Shown in pieces: positions 1-7,968 of a DNA stretch of 64,000 bases (position 1 is the stretch's first letter; each line of letters begins with the position of its first letter). The notes beneath the pieces are model-generated. The model saw nothing but the letters and a program-made list of their open reading frames with translations, was not told where the DNA came from and searched no databases. Origin of the DNA: Pseudomonas sp. S35 (GTDB taxonomy: Bacteria; Pseudomonadota; Gammaproteobacteria; Pseudomonadales; Pseudomonadaceae). Made by a program: the position numbers and the translations under genes. The stretch lies in the NCBI RefSeq assembly GCF_009866765.1, contig NZ_CP019431.1:1860001-1924000 (forward strand). Direction: 5' to 3'.

Positions 1-1
1 G

Positions 2-424
2 GCAGCGCTGAAGGGCGACGCCCGCGTGTCGGTGCTCAAGGCGGTGGTCACCCAGGCCAGTTCGGCGATCCCGATCATGCCGCTGTACCTGTCGCTGTTG
101 TTTCGCGTGATGAAGGAGCAGGGCACTCACGAAGGCTGCATCGAGCAGGTCTATGGTCTGTTCAAGGACAGCCTGTACGGCCGCGAGCCGAAACTCGACG
201 CCGACGGCCGCCTGCGCGCCGACCTGGCCGAGCTGGAACCTAAGGTTCAGGACGCCGTTGCGGCACTGTGGGATCAGGTCACCGACGAAAACGTCAACGA
301 GATCAGCGATTTTGCCGGCTACAAGGCGGAGTTCCTGCGCTTGTTCGGCTTTGAAGTCGAGGGCGTGGACTACGAGGCAGACGTGAACCCGACCGTGAAG
401 ATCAACGGTCTGGTCCAGGCATAA
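2..424 (+). CDS. fabV: Enoyl-ACP reductase FabV, C-terminal part
   Basis: The gene begins before the window; about 140 C-terminal residues are visible in frame 2. FabV is the NADH-dependent trans-2-enoyl-ACP (or enoyl-CoA) reductase that carries out the last step of each fatty-acid elongation round and is insensitive to triclosan. The visible part contains the family's typical C-terminal block ([20 protein letters not shown]) followed by the helical segment ending in [10 protein letters not shown], which matches FabV of other pseudomonads as I remember it. It is followed directly by a strong terminator hairpin. Partial only because of the window edge; no sign of damage. Confidence 0.9.
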   Translation, partial: AALKGDARVSVLKAVVTQASSAIPIMPLYLSLLFRVMKEQGTHEGCIEQVYGLFKDSLYGREPKLDADGRLRADLAELEPKVQDAVAALWDQVTDENVNEISDFAGYKAEFLRLFGFEVEGVDYEADVNPTVKINGLVQA

Positions 425-436
425 ACGATGTGACTG

Positions 437-475
437 ACAACGGCCCAGGTAGCGGGATTGCCAGGCCGTTGTTTT
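437..475 (+). terminator. Rho-independent terminator after fabV
   Basis: A perfect 9-bp inverted repeat (ACAACGGCC at 437-445, GGCCGTTGT at 464-472) is followed by T residues. It closes fabV and, since the neighbouring gene converges on it and ends at 488, may serve both strands. Confidence 0.75.
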
Positions 476-487
476 CCCGACGCTGAT

Positions 488-1678
488 TCAGGCGAGGCGG
501 CTTTTCGCCCGAAGAAAGTCAGACCGCCTGATCCCGACCACTTCTTTCTCCCAGAGTGGATTCAATGGCACGTGATAGCCGCTGTCTTTGGCGGTCTTTA
601 TCAGTTCTGCCATTTCCCTACTGTTGGCGATGATACTGATGACATCGAACCTGCCTAACTTTGCGGGCAGGAAAAAAGTTGCCGGGTAGTTAGTGGCGAC
701 GTCTGTCGCCGGGCTGCCTGAGTCCGCATTGTGGTGGACCACCCGCTCACCCCCGCCAACCAGTTTCTGATTGATGAGTTCTATCATCTGCTCTATTCGC
801 GGCGTGGCATTGCCGAGATAAGGGTCTTCTTTCTGGTAGAAGCGCTCAGCGTTTTCAAAGTCAGCTCTCAGCTCTTTTGGAACCTGCGTGTAGCGATTGA
901 TCCGATCCCTGAAGACACTGTGGGCGACATCGGGCACAGGCAGCTTATCCTGCGGGCCAAAGTCACTCAGGTGAGGAGCGACCATGTGCAGGTCGTAATC
1001 TGCCGTCAATGGCTTGCCGCCTGGCTGTTTAGCAAGTACTCCGAGTGGCTCGCCCTGATGAGAGATGAGGTAGTTGTCGCTGGACGGCGATGTACGATGA
1101 CCTTCGAATTCATAGCGCTGCTCACTGGGGCCGCGGGCACTCAGGTGCACTGTGCCGTTGGGTCCTTGAGGCGTCGGTTGAGTTATCTGGCCCAGCTTTA
1201 CCAATTCATCAAGGCGTTGGCCGGAGAGGGTCAGAGGCGTTGCTATCGCATGGCCATCGTGGATACAGGCCTGGATTTGCTTATTGGCGCTGGCCACTTT
1301 AGCCGGTGTTTTTTCAGCAAACTGTTCAAGTTTGCTGAACGTCTGGTTCGTACAGATCAGGCCTGCCTGCGGCCCCCAGTTGGCGCTTTTCCCTTTGATA
1401 TGGAAGTCCTTGGTAGGGTGTCCGGCTTCTATCAGCCCTGTCGCCACGGATTCAACCGGGCGTATTCCGATGATGGAATTGGTCGCAACCGCTATTTTTT
1501 GCAAGGGCGCAAGGTGGCTCGGTAGTATCCCCGTCTGCTCCTTTACCGTTTCAAGTAGCGCGCTCATCGGATCATTCGTGCCTGGAGGGGGGGCGTCAGA
1601 TGAGGCGGGGTGAATGCGTTGCAGTGCGTCCAGGCTGAACGCGGAAGGCGAGGCGATGGAGGAAATCATACTGGTCAT
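488..1678 (-). CDS. exoY: ExoY-like nucleotidyl cyclase toxin (edema-factor family)
   Basis: Predicted 396-residue protein of the anthrax edema factor/CyaA/ExoY family, which makes cyclic nucleotides inside host cells; P. aeruginosa ExoY (378 residues) is a type III effector activated by F-actin. The family blocks are present in order: GIRPVES near residue 71; a segment at 88-106 with K90 and K97 spaced like ExoY K81/K88 and WGPQAG after them; ADYDL at 226-230 with the two metal-binding aspartates D227/D229; HHNADSGSP at 315-323; and NYPATFFLP at 330-338. The start at 1678 is preferred over the longest frame (TTG at 1780) because GGAG lies 8 bases upstream and the length then fits ExoY. The first 25 residues are rich in Ser/Ala and could be a type III signal (inference). 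No chaperone or secretion gene lies nearby. Base composition looks lower in G+C than the neighbours, suggesting transfer. Confidence 0.85.
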   Translation of the reverse strand: MTSMISSIASPSAFSLDALQRIHPASSDAPPPGTNDPMSALLETVKEQTGILPSHLAPLQKIAVATNSIIGIRPVESVATGLIEAGHPTKDFHIKGKSANWGPQAGLICTNQTFSKLEQFAEKTPAKVASANKQIQACIHDGHAIATPLTLSGQRLDELVKLGQITQPTPQGPNGTVHLSARGPSEQRYEFEGHRTSPSSDNYLISHQGEPLGVLAKQPGGKPLTADYDLHMVAPHLSDFGPQDKLPVPDVAHSVFRDRINRYTQVPKELRADFENAERFYQKEDPYLGNATPRIEQMIELINQKLVGGGERVVHHNADSGSPATDVATNYPATFFLPAKLGRFDVISIIANSREMAELIKTAKDSGYHVPLNPLWEKEVVGIRRSDFLRAKSRLA

Positions 1679-1983
1679 TACAGTATCTCCAGTCATGTTC
1701 ACAGCTAAGTTGGATGATTCCCTCCCGTCCCACATCCCTTGATGTCTCTCGCTGGACACTAGACGGAGCGCGCTATCCAAAGTAGAAAAAGTCTGTGACT
1801 ACCTTTGTAGTGCACAACTCCCTCCAGGCACCGTGAGGCACTGACTACCAGCCGGGGCGGCTGTTTTCTGCTGAGCGGAGGGTGTGAATTCTCAGAGCTT
1901 TCCTACGTGCGCTTACTTGCTGCAGTAGGCCAGGTACATGCCAGACTTGCCTGACCAACGCGTTGCATACACGGGAGCAAGCT

Positions 1984-2607
1984 ATGGCAATTCGTGCAGT
2001 AGTGTTTGATTTTGGTGGTGTGTTGTTTGATTGGAACCCGCAGCACCTGTACCGCAAGCTGATTGCCGACGAACACGAGCGGCAATGGTTCCTCGATACC
2101 ATCTGTACGCAGGCCTGGAACACTGAGCAGGATGCCGGTCGGCCGCTGGCCGAAGCCACGCAGGTGCTGACCGATCAATTCCCGCACCATAAAGCCTTGA
2201 TCACGGCGTACTACGAGCGTTGGCACGAGATGCTTCGTGGCCCGCTGCCTGAAGGGGTGGCGATTCTCAAGGCGCTGGATGCGGCCAACATGCCGTTATT
2301 CGGGCTCACCAACTGGTCGGCCGAAACCTTTCCCTATGCCCAGGCCAACTATCCATTCCTAAGGTGTTTTCGCGACATAGTGGTGTCTGGCGAATTGAAG
2401 CTGATCAAGCCCAATCCGGCGATCTACGACGCCAGCCTCAGGCAGGTTCGTGCCTATTTGCCCGATATCAAGCCAGGGGAAGTCGTGTTTATCGACGATG
2501 TTGCCGACAATGTCGACGCTGCCGTCTCGCTCGGCTGGCGAGGCATTCACCATGTGTCGGCTGAACACACGGCGGCTCGGCTGCGTGAGTTGGGCGTGGG
2601 CTTCTAA
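1984..2607 (+). CDS. HAD-superfamily hydrolase (HAD-IA, YihX-like)
   Basis: A 207-residue soluble phosphatase-type protein. All four HAD motifs are visible: DFGGV with nucleophile D9 near the N-terminus, LTNWS (motif II), a lysine in KPNPAIYD (motif III) and FIDDVADN (motif IV). The DxGGV form and length resemble the YihX/alpha-D-glucose-1-phosphate phosphatase group, but the substrate cannot be told from sequence. Start chosen at ATG 1984, which has GGGAG upstream; an in-frame ATG at 1963 is less well placed. Converges with the LysR gene downstream, overlapping it by 4 bases. Confidence 0.85.
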   Translation: MAIRAVVFDFGGVLFDWNPQHLYRKLIADEHERQWFLDTICTQAWNTEQDAGRPLAEATQVLTDQFPHHKALITAYYERWHEMLRGPLPEGVAILKALDAANMPLFGLTNWSAETFPYAQANYPFLRCFRDIVVSGELKLIKPNPAIYDASLRQVRAYLPDIKPGEVVFIDDVADNVDAAVSLGWRGIHHVSAEHTAARLRELGVGF

Positions 2608-3509
2608 CGCGCCCACTTCTCCATGGCGAAGTCGACAAAGGCGCGCAGCTTTGGCAGGCGATAACGGTCCTGGCCGTACAACAAGTGCATGGGGCGGCTA
2701 GGCAGTTGGTAGGTGGTCAGCAATGCCACCAGCTTGCCGGTCTGCAGGTCGGGTTGCACCAGGGCGTCGGGCAGCATGACGATGCCCATGCCTTGCACAG
2801 CAGCTTGGCGCAAGGCTTGGGAGCTGTTGATGGTCAGCGAGCCGAATACCGGGATTTCCACTTCGCCGTCTGCACCGGTCATGCGCCAGAGCTTATCGGC
2901 ATTACGCCAGTCGTCGGTGGACGGATAGGCGAAGGCCAGGCAGTCGTGCTGTTGCAGGTCTTCGGGCTTGGAGGGCGTGCCGCGTCGCGCAAGGTAGTCC
3001 GGTGAGGCGCAGAGGGTGATGGTGTAGTCCTGCATGGGGCGGGCGATGAGGCTCGACGGCTCCAGGTCACCCAGGCGGATCGCCACGTCAAAGCCACTGT
3101 CGACCATGTCCATGCGCTGGTTGCTGAGCACTACGTACAGTTTGATCTGCGGGTAGCGCTGGGAGAACTCGCTCAAGGCCGGCGCCAGGCGTTCGGTGCC
3201 GAAGGCGGGCGGGGCGGTGATGCGCAGGGTGCCTTTGGGAACTTCACTGTGGGCTTGTTCAGCCCATTGCTCGGAGTCAGCCACCAGCCCCAGCACTTCC
3301 AGACAACGTTGGTAATACTGGCCACCGAACTCCGTCAGGCTCTGTTTGCGCGTGGTGCGCTTGAGCAGGCTGACGCCCAGGCGTTGCTCCAAAGCGCGCA
3401 GGTGGTTGCCGACCATGGTGGTCGACATTGCGCAGGTGTTGGCGGCTGCGGTCATGCTGCCGGTCTCAACCACTTTTACGTACACCGACATCGCCTGGAA
3501 CAGGTCCAT
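2604..3509 (-). CDS. LysR-family transcriptional regulator
   Basis: A 301-residue LysR regulator: N-terminal winged helix-turn-helix at about residues 2-60 (MDLFQAMSVYVKVVETGSM...AAANTCAMS), then the effector-binding domain. It resembles the CrgA/DmlR subgroup with the phrase RITAPPAFGTERLAP at the start of the effector domain. The start at 3509 has AGGGA six bases upstream; the frame remains open to 3533. It is divergent from the ArgD-like aminotransferase with a short shared promoter region (3510-3605), so that gene is the likeliest target, by the usual LysR arrangement. Effector unknown. Confidence 0.85.
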   Translation of the reverse strand: MDLFQAMSVYVKVVETGSMTAAANTCAMSTTMVGNHLRALEQRLGVSLLKRTTRKQSLTEFGGQYYQRCLEVLGLVADSEQWAEQAHSEVPKGTLRITAPPAFGTERLAPALSEFSQRYPQIKLYVVLSNQRMDMVDSGFDVAIRLGDLEPSSLIARPMQDYTITLCASPDYLARRGTPSKPEDLQQHDCLAFAYPSTDDWRNADKLWRMTGADGEVEIPVFGSLTINSSQALRQAAVQGMGIVMLPDALVQPDLQTGKLVALLTTYQLPSRPMHLLYGQDRYRLPKLRAFVDFAMEKWAR

Positions 3510-3605
3510 TATCAATCCCTGATTTAAAGTCATTGCAGGAAAGTGCAGTTTATCCAGCTGAGGTGGTTAACGATACTTCCATCACCCCAATTGGAGTCCG
3601 CCACC

Positions 3606-4784
3606 ATGACCGCCGCCTGCCTGATGACCACTTACCAACCCTTGGCCCTGAGCTTCACCCGTGGCCTGGGCACGCGCCTGTGGGATCAACAGGGGCGTGA
3701 ATACCTGGACGCGGTGGCGGGCGTGGCGGTGACCAATGTCGGCCACTCCCACCCGAAGCTAGTGACGGCTATCAGCGAGCAAGCCGGTCTGCTGTTGCAC
3801 ACCTCCAATCTCTACAGCATCGACTGGCAGCAGCGTCTGGCCCAACGGCTGAGCCAGTTGTCCGGCCTGGACCGCGCTTTTTTCAACAACTCCGGTGCCG
3901 AAGCCAACGAGACGGCATTGAAGCTGGCACGGTTGCATGGCTGGAAAAAGGGCATCGAACAGCCGTTGGTGGTGGTGATGGAAAACGCTTTCCATGGCCG
4001 CACCCTCGGGACCATGGCCGCCAGTGATGGGCCCTCGGTGCGCCTTGGTTTTCAACGCTTGCCGGGGGATTTTCTTAAAGTCGGGTTCGGTGATCTGGCG
4101 GCCATTGAAGCGATTACCCAGGCGTTTGGTGCACGTATCGCCGCGGTTTTGCTGGAGCCGATCCAAGGCGAAAGTGGTGTGCTGCCAGCGCCGCCGGGTT
4201 ATCTGCACGCCTTGCGTGACCACTGCACGCGTCACGGTTGGCTGATGATGCTCGATGAAGTCCAGACTGGCATCGGTCGTACCGGTGCCTGGTTTGCGTT
4301 CCAGCACGAAGGGATCGTGCCGGACGTGATGACCCTGGCCAAAGGCCTTGGCAACGGTGTGCCCATTGGCGCCTGCCTGGCAAGGGCGGCCGTTGCCCAG
4401 TTGTTCACGCCAGGCAGCCACGGCAGCACCTTCGGTGGCAACCCGCTGGCCTGTCGGGTGGGTTGCACCGTGCTGGAGATTATCGAAGAGCAAGGCCTGT
4501 TGCAGAACGCCGCGCAACAAGGCGAGCGCTTGCTGGCGCGGTTACGGATGGAATTGGAAGAGCACCCGCAGGTACTGGCGATTCGCGGGCAGGGCTTGAT
4601 GATTGGCATCGAACTGGCCAGCCCCTATCGCGACCTGGCCCAGCGCGCCGCCCAGGAGCATGGGCTGCTGATCAACGTGACGCGGGGCAAGGTCATTCGC
4701 CTGTTGCCACCGCTGACCCTGGAGGCCAAGGAGGTCGAGATGATCGTGCGGGCCATTACCCGGCTGTTGGATCAGGGCCGTTGA
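3606..4784 (+). CDS. argD: Acetylornithine/ornithine-type aminotransferase (class III, ArgD-like)
   Basis: A 392-residue PLP-dependent class III aminotransferase. Visible features: [12 protein letters not shown] near the N-terminus, [16 protein letters not shown] (cofactor phosphate loop), [31 protein letters not shown], and [14 protein letters not shown], whose lysine should hold PLP. The pattern is that of acetylornithine aminotransferase (arginine synthesis) and its relatives. Pseudomonads usually also carry AruC, so this may be a second copy with another amine substrate; its divergent LysR partner fits a regulated, accessory role (inference). Start at 3606 chosen for GGAG upstream; ATG 3624 is also possible. 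The 3' end overlaps convergent punR by 29 bases. Confidence 0.8.
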   Translation: MTAACLMTTYQPLALSFTRGLGTRLWDQQGREYLDAVAGVAVTNVGHSHPKLVTAISEQAGLLLHTSNLYSIDWQQRLAQRLSQLSGLDRAFFNNSGAEANETALKLARLHGWKKGIEQPLVVVMENAFHGRTLGTMAASDGPSVRLGFQRLPGDFLKVGFGDLAAIEAITQAFGARIAAVLLEPIQGESGVLPAPPGYLHALRDHCTRHGWLMMLDEVQTGIGRTGAWFAFQHEGIVPDVMTLAKGLGNGVPIGACLARAAVAQLFTPGSHGSTFGGNPLACRVGCTVLEIIEEQGLLQNAAQQGERLLARLRMELEEHPQVLAIRGQGLMIGIELASPYRDLAQRAAQEHGLLINVTRGKVIRLLPPLTLEAKEVEMIVRAITRLLDQGR

Positions 4785-5679
4785 GCCATTCCTGGTTCAT
4801 TGTGTCCTTGTCGCCCAGGTACTCCAGCAACCACGCCATTGCCGGGGACAGCTTGTTCTGTGCCCAGGCCACGCACGATGGGCTGGCGGGGAAGGGGCGG
4901 CTCAATTGCAGCGCCACCAGTTCGCCGCGTTCGATCCACGGCAACACCTGATGCGCCGGGGCCATGCCAACGCACAGGCCATCGCGCAGGCAATCGATGG
5001 CGGACGCCCAGTTCGGTACGACCAGGCGGCGTTGGTTATCCAGGGTCCAGGTGTCGCGCTTGGGCAGGTTGCGGGAAGTGTCGGTCATGCACAGCGAGGC
5101 GAACGGGCGCAGTTGGTCATCGCTGAGCAGGCCTTGCACCGCCGCCAATGGGTGCCTGGCGCTGACCACGCACAGCCAGTTCAACAGGCCCATGTCGCGA
5201 AAAGTGAAACGACTGGCCACCGGCACCGCGCTGGTGGCACCGATCACGATGTCGGTGCGCTCATCGGCCAGGGCATCCCATACGCCGTTGTACACCTCGT
5301 ACTCCAGCAATAACTCCACCTCGGGGAACTGTCGATAAAAGTCCAATACCAATTGCCGGCAGCGCTGGGGTTTGACGATGGAGTCCACCGCCACCTTCAA
5401 CTGGCCGCTCCAGCCATTGGCGACTTGCTGGCACAAGCGCCGCGTGCCGAGCATTTTTTTCATCACGCCACGGGCTTCGTCGATAAACAGGCGGCCGGCG
5501 GGGGTCAGTTCTACGTCGCGATGGCGCCGTATAAACAATGGCACCGCCAGCCACTCTTCGATCTGGCGCACCGTGTAGCTGATGGCCGACGGTACGCGGT
5601 GCAATTCCTGGGCGGCGGCGCTGAAGCTGCCATGGCGCGCCACGGCATCGACTACATCCAGGGAGTATTCAGACCACAT
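4756..5679 (-). CDS. punR: LysR-family regulator PunR (YdhB)
   Basis: A 307-residue LysR protein whose N-terminus ([20 protein letters not shown] and on through the HTH to [12 protein letters not shown]) closely follows E. coli YdhB/PunR as remembered. PunR activates the neighbouring transporter gene punC in response to purine nucleosides such as adenosine in E. coli. The same divergent punR-punC arrangement is present here, which supports orthology. Start at 5679 (MWSEY) preferred: AAGG lies 8 bases upstream, while the longer frame begins with TTG at 5694. Its C-terminal codons overlap the 3' end of the ArgD-like gene. Confidence 0.85.
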   Translation of the reverse strand: MWSEYSLDVVDAVARHGSFSAAAQELHRVPSAISYTVRQIEEWLAVPLFIRRHRDVELTPAGRLFIDEARGVMKKMLGTRRLCQQVANGWSGQLKVAVDSIVKPQRCRQLVLDFYRQFPEVELLLEYEVYNGVWDALADERTDIVIGATSAVPVASRFTFRDMGLLNWLCVVSARHPLAAVQGLLSDDQLRPFASLCMTDTSRNLPKRDTWTLDNQRRLVVPNWASAIDCLRDGLCVGMAPAHQVLPWIERGELVALQLSRPFPASPSCVAWAQNKLSPAMAWLLEYLGDKDTMNQEWLNGPDPTAG

Positions 5680-5701
5680 GCAGGCTGCCTTCAAAAAAAT
5701 T

Positions 5702-5724
5702 GATAAGAGTGTCCAATTATTATC
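5702..5724. promoter_or_regulatory. Candidate PunR operator in the punR-punC intergenic region
   Basis: An inverted repeat GATAA (5702-5706) and TTATC (5720-5724) with 13 bases between lies just upstream of punR in the 122-base divergent region. Dyads with an A/T-rich, interrupted form are typical LysR sites. Assignment is inference from position and symmetry only. Confidence 0.35.
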
Positions 5725-5801
5725 GCTTCACACAAAATCTGTCAGCTTCATAATGGGCGCCAGTCAGCAAATAGTTTGATGGCAGGATCAACAAGGCTTC
5801 A

Positions 5802-6980
5802 ATGAAAAATTCTTTTGGTTTCACTTGGTATCTGGCGGGGCTGAGCATGCTCGGTTATCTCGCAATGGACATGTACTTGCCGGCGTTCGGCGTCATGGGC
5901 GAGCAGCTGCAGATTGGCGCGGGTGCGGTGGGCGCCAGCTTGAGTGTTTTCCTCGCTGGCTTTGCGCTGGGCCAGTTGCTGTGGGGGCCGTTATCCGACC
6001 GCCTGGGGCGCAAGCCGATTCTGTTGGCGGGTTTGAGTTTGTTCGTGCTGGGCTGCGCAGGAATGTTCTGGGTCGAGACCGCTGCGCAGCTGTTGGGCCT
6101 GCGCTTTATGCAGGCGATTGGTGTGTGTTGCGCTGCGGTTAGTTGGCAGGCGTTGGTGATCGACCGTTACCCGGCCGACAAGGCCCACCGTGTATTTGCC
6201 AGCATCATGCCGCTGATGTCGCTGTCACCCGCGCTGGCGCCCCTGTTGGGCGCGATGGTGCTCAATCACTTTGGCTGGCAGGCGATCTTCGGCGTGTTGC
6301 TGGGGGTATCGCTGCTGTTGCTGCTGCCGACGCTATGCCTGCGCAGCGTGCCGAAGCGGCAGACAGAAGCGCCGGCGCGCCTCGGTTACGCGCAGTTGCT
6401 CACGTCCCGTGTGTTCACCGGCAACGTGATGATTTTTGCGGCCTGCTCAGCCAGTTTCTTCGCCTGGCTGACCGCCTCGCCGTTCATCCTTGGCGATATG
6501 GGCTACAGCCCGAATGACATCGGCCTGAGCTATGTACTACCGACCTTGGCGTTTCTGGTGGGCGGCTACAGTTGCCGCAGTGCCTTGCAGCGTTTGCAGG
6601 GCAAGACGCTGCTGCCCTGGTTGCTGGTGGTCTATTGCATCAGCATGCTGGCGCTGTACTTGGTCGCGACCTTGACCGTGCCGACCCTCACCACCTTGTT
6701 GATTCCGTTCTGCCTGATGGCGTTGGTCAACGGTGCGAGTTACCCAATCGTAGTGGCGAATGCACTGATGCCGTTTGCGGAAAACTCCGGCAAGGCCGCG
6801 GCGCTGCAAAACACCCTGCAATTGGGCCTGTGCTTTCTCAGCAGCCTGCTGGTGTCTTCGATGATCGAGCAACCGCTGCTGATTACCGTGATCGTGATGT
6901 TGGCGACCGCGCCACTCGCTGTCTTGGGTTACTGGCTGGCGCGGCCGAAAGCGGACGACTCCGAGTTGGCCACTGCCTAG
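5802..6980 (+). CDS. punC: Purine nucleoside MFS transporter PunC (YdhC, Bcr/CflA family)
   Basis: A 392-residue, 12-helix major facilitator. The N-terminal stretch with MDMYLPAF (residues 23-30), the loop [13 protein letters not shown] between helices 2 and 3, [14 protein letters not shown], and the conserved [23 protein letters not shown] helix all follow E. coli YdhC/PunC, a member of the drug-resistance Bcr/CflA subfamily now linked to purine nucleoside import. Divergent from punR, whose product probably activates it. The 3' end overlaps the convergent tsx-like gene by 4 bases. Drug efflux remains an alternative role for the family. Confidence 0.85.
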   Translation: MKNSFGFTWYLAGLSMLGYLAMDMYLPAFGVMGEQLQIGAGAVGASLSVFLAGFALGQLLWGPLSDRLGRKPILLAGLSLFVLGCAGMFWVETAAQLLGLRFMQAIGVCCAAVSWQALVIDRYPADKAHRVFASIMPLMSLSPALAPLLGAMVLNHFGWQAIFGVLLGVSLLLLLPTLCLRSVPKRQTEAPARLGYAQLLTSRVFTGNVMIFAACSASFFAWLTASPFILGDMGYSPNDIGLSYVLPTLAFLVGGYSCRSALQRLQGKTLLPWLLVVYCISMLALYLVATLTVPTLTTLLIPFCLMALVNGASYPIVVANALMPFAENSGKAAALQNTLQLGLCFLSSLLVSSMIEQPLLITVIVMLATAPLAVLGYWLARPKADDSELATA

Positions 6981-7810
6981 AACGTCACTTCCATGTTCAC
7001 CGTCGGCGTCGACGTGCGGCTGCCCCGGCCGCCGTCCACGCCGAACTTGTTGTGCCAGTATTCGTAACCCACCCCCAGGTACAGGTTCGGCTTGACGCTT
7101 TTGCCCGGCCTTACCGCCACCATCAACGCCGTGCGCATCAAGGCTTCTGGGGCGGTGTCACGGCCATGGTAGTCCTCGCCTTTTTCCCCGACGTAATTGA
7201 TAAACCCCTGAAATTTCGCCGCATGGTTGGCGATCTCGAAGGGGCGCATCCAGGTCAGGTTGAGCATGTAGGTGTCGTCGAAGGTGTGATTTGACTCCTG
7301 CGCGCCGGGGATGCCGGTGTGATTCTTTTCCTTGTAGTACATCAGGCTCAGGTCCAGCACGCCCACGGTGTTGAACTTCAAGGTCGGGCCAATCACCAGC
7401 GCGCGCTTTTTGGCCGAGGCGAAGTTGTTGTTGCGGTTGGCGTCAAAGCCCAGGGTCAGCGCGTAATCCTTGACCAGCCCCGTGCCCAACGGCCTATCGA
7501 AGACGCGCGATGCATACAACTGATGCCGGTACACGGCATACACCTCGCTGCCGCCATGATCAGTGCCCTTGCGCGGGTCGCGGCTGTCGGACAGGAACAC
7601 ATCCAGGTTGAGGAAATTGCTGCCGTACTGGTAGCCACTGGCGTGGGTGAAGCTATAGATGCGCTTGCTGAATTCGTCGGGGTTATTCGGGTTGGTGAAC
7701 TGCTGGCCGTAGCGAAAGCCTACGCTGTTGTTCATCCATTCCACCGCAACGGCCTCGCCGCCGCCGAGGAGGGTGAGTGCAACGGTGGCGCCTTGTAATG
7801 CCTTTTTCAT
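6977..7810 (-). CDS. Tsx-like nucleoside-specific outer-membrane channel
   Basis: A 277-residue outer-membrane beta-barrel of the Tsx/OmpK family. It begins [23 protein letters not shown], a signal peptide cut near residue 22, followed by [14 protein letters not shown] and [23 protein letters not shown] segments that are the family's hallmark first strands, and ends in an aromatic residue (EVTF) as barrel proteins do. Tsx passes nucleosides through the outer membrane, which suits the flanking purine transporters. Start at 7810 chosen for AAAGGA upstream and the signal peptide; the frame stays open to 7912 without support. Confidence 0.85.
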   Translation of the reverse strand: MKKALQGATVALTLLGGGEAVAVEWMNNSVGFRYGQQFTNPNNPDEFSKRIYSFTHASGYQYGSNFLNLDVFLSDSRDPRKGTDHGGSEVYAVYRHQLYASRVFDRPLGTGLVKDYALTLGFDANRNNNFASAKKRALVIGPTLKFNTVGVLDLSLMYYKEKNHTGIPGAQESNHTFDDTYMLNLTWMRPFEIANHAAKFQGFINYVGEKGEDYHGRDTAPEALMRTALMVAVRPGKSVKPNLYLGVGYEYWHNKFGVDGGRGSRTSTPTVNMEVTF

Positions 7811-7890
7811 GGTGCAGGTCCTTTGGCGTTCTGGCTCATCACGGCCGGATTGTTTTTGTAACGCCGGTGGAGGGTATCTTGTTCGATTGA

Positions 7891-7934
7891 TTGTATACAA
7901 CTCTATGGACATCTAGTCCTAACATTGCATACAG
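7891..7934. promoter_or_regulatory. Palindromic operator candidates between tsx-like gene and purine permease
   Basis: TTGTATACAA at 7891-7900 is a perfect 10-base palindrome; TTGCATACAG at 7925-7934 is a second, imperfect copy 34 bases further on. Sites of the form TTGTATACAA are typical of GntR-family (FadR subgroup) repressors. Placed 68 and 34 bases before the permease start and 80-125 bases before the divergent channel start, they could control both genes. The regulator is not encoded in the window. Confidence 0.5.
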
Positions 7935-7968
7935 TGGCCTCACAACAAAAACAGAGAACCCCCTCACC

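Noticed and set aside
731..1525. 264-codon open frame on the plus strand
   Set aside because: It lies opposite the ExoY-like gene, whose minus-strand product has full family motifs; the plus frame shows none.
1781..1983. ExsA or HrpL box upstream of the ExoY-like gene
   Set aside because: Neither GGAACC-N15/16-CCAC nor a full TNAAAANA site was found; AGAAAACA is only a partial match.
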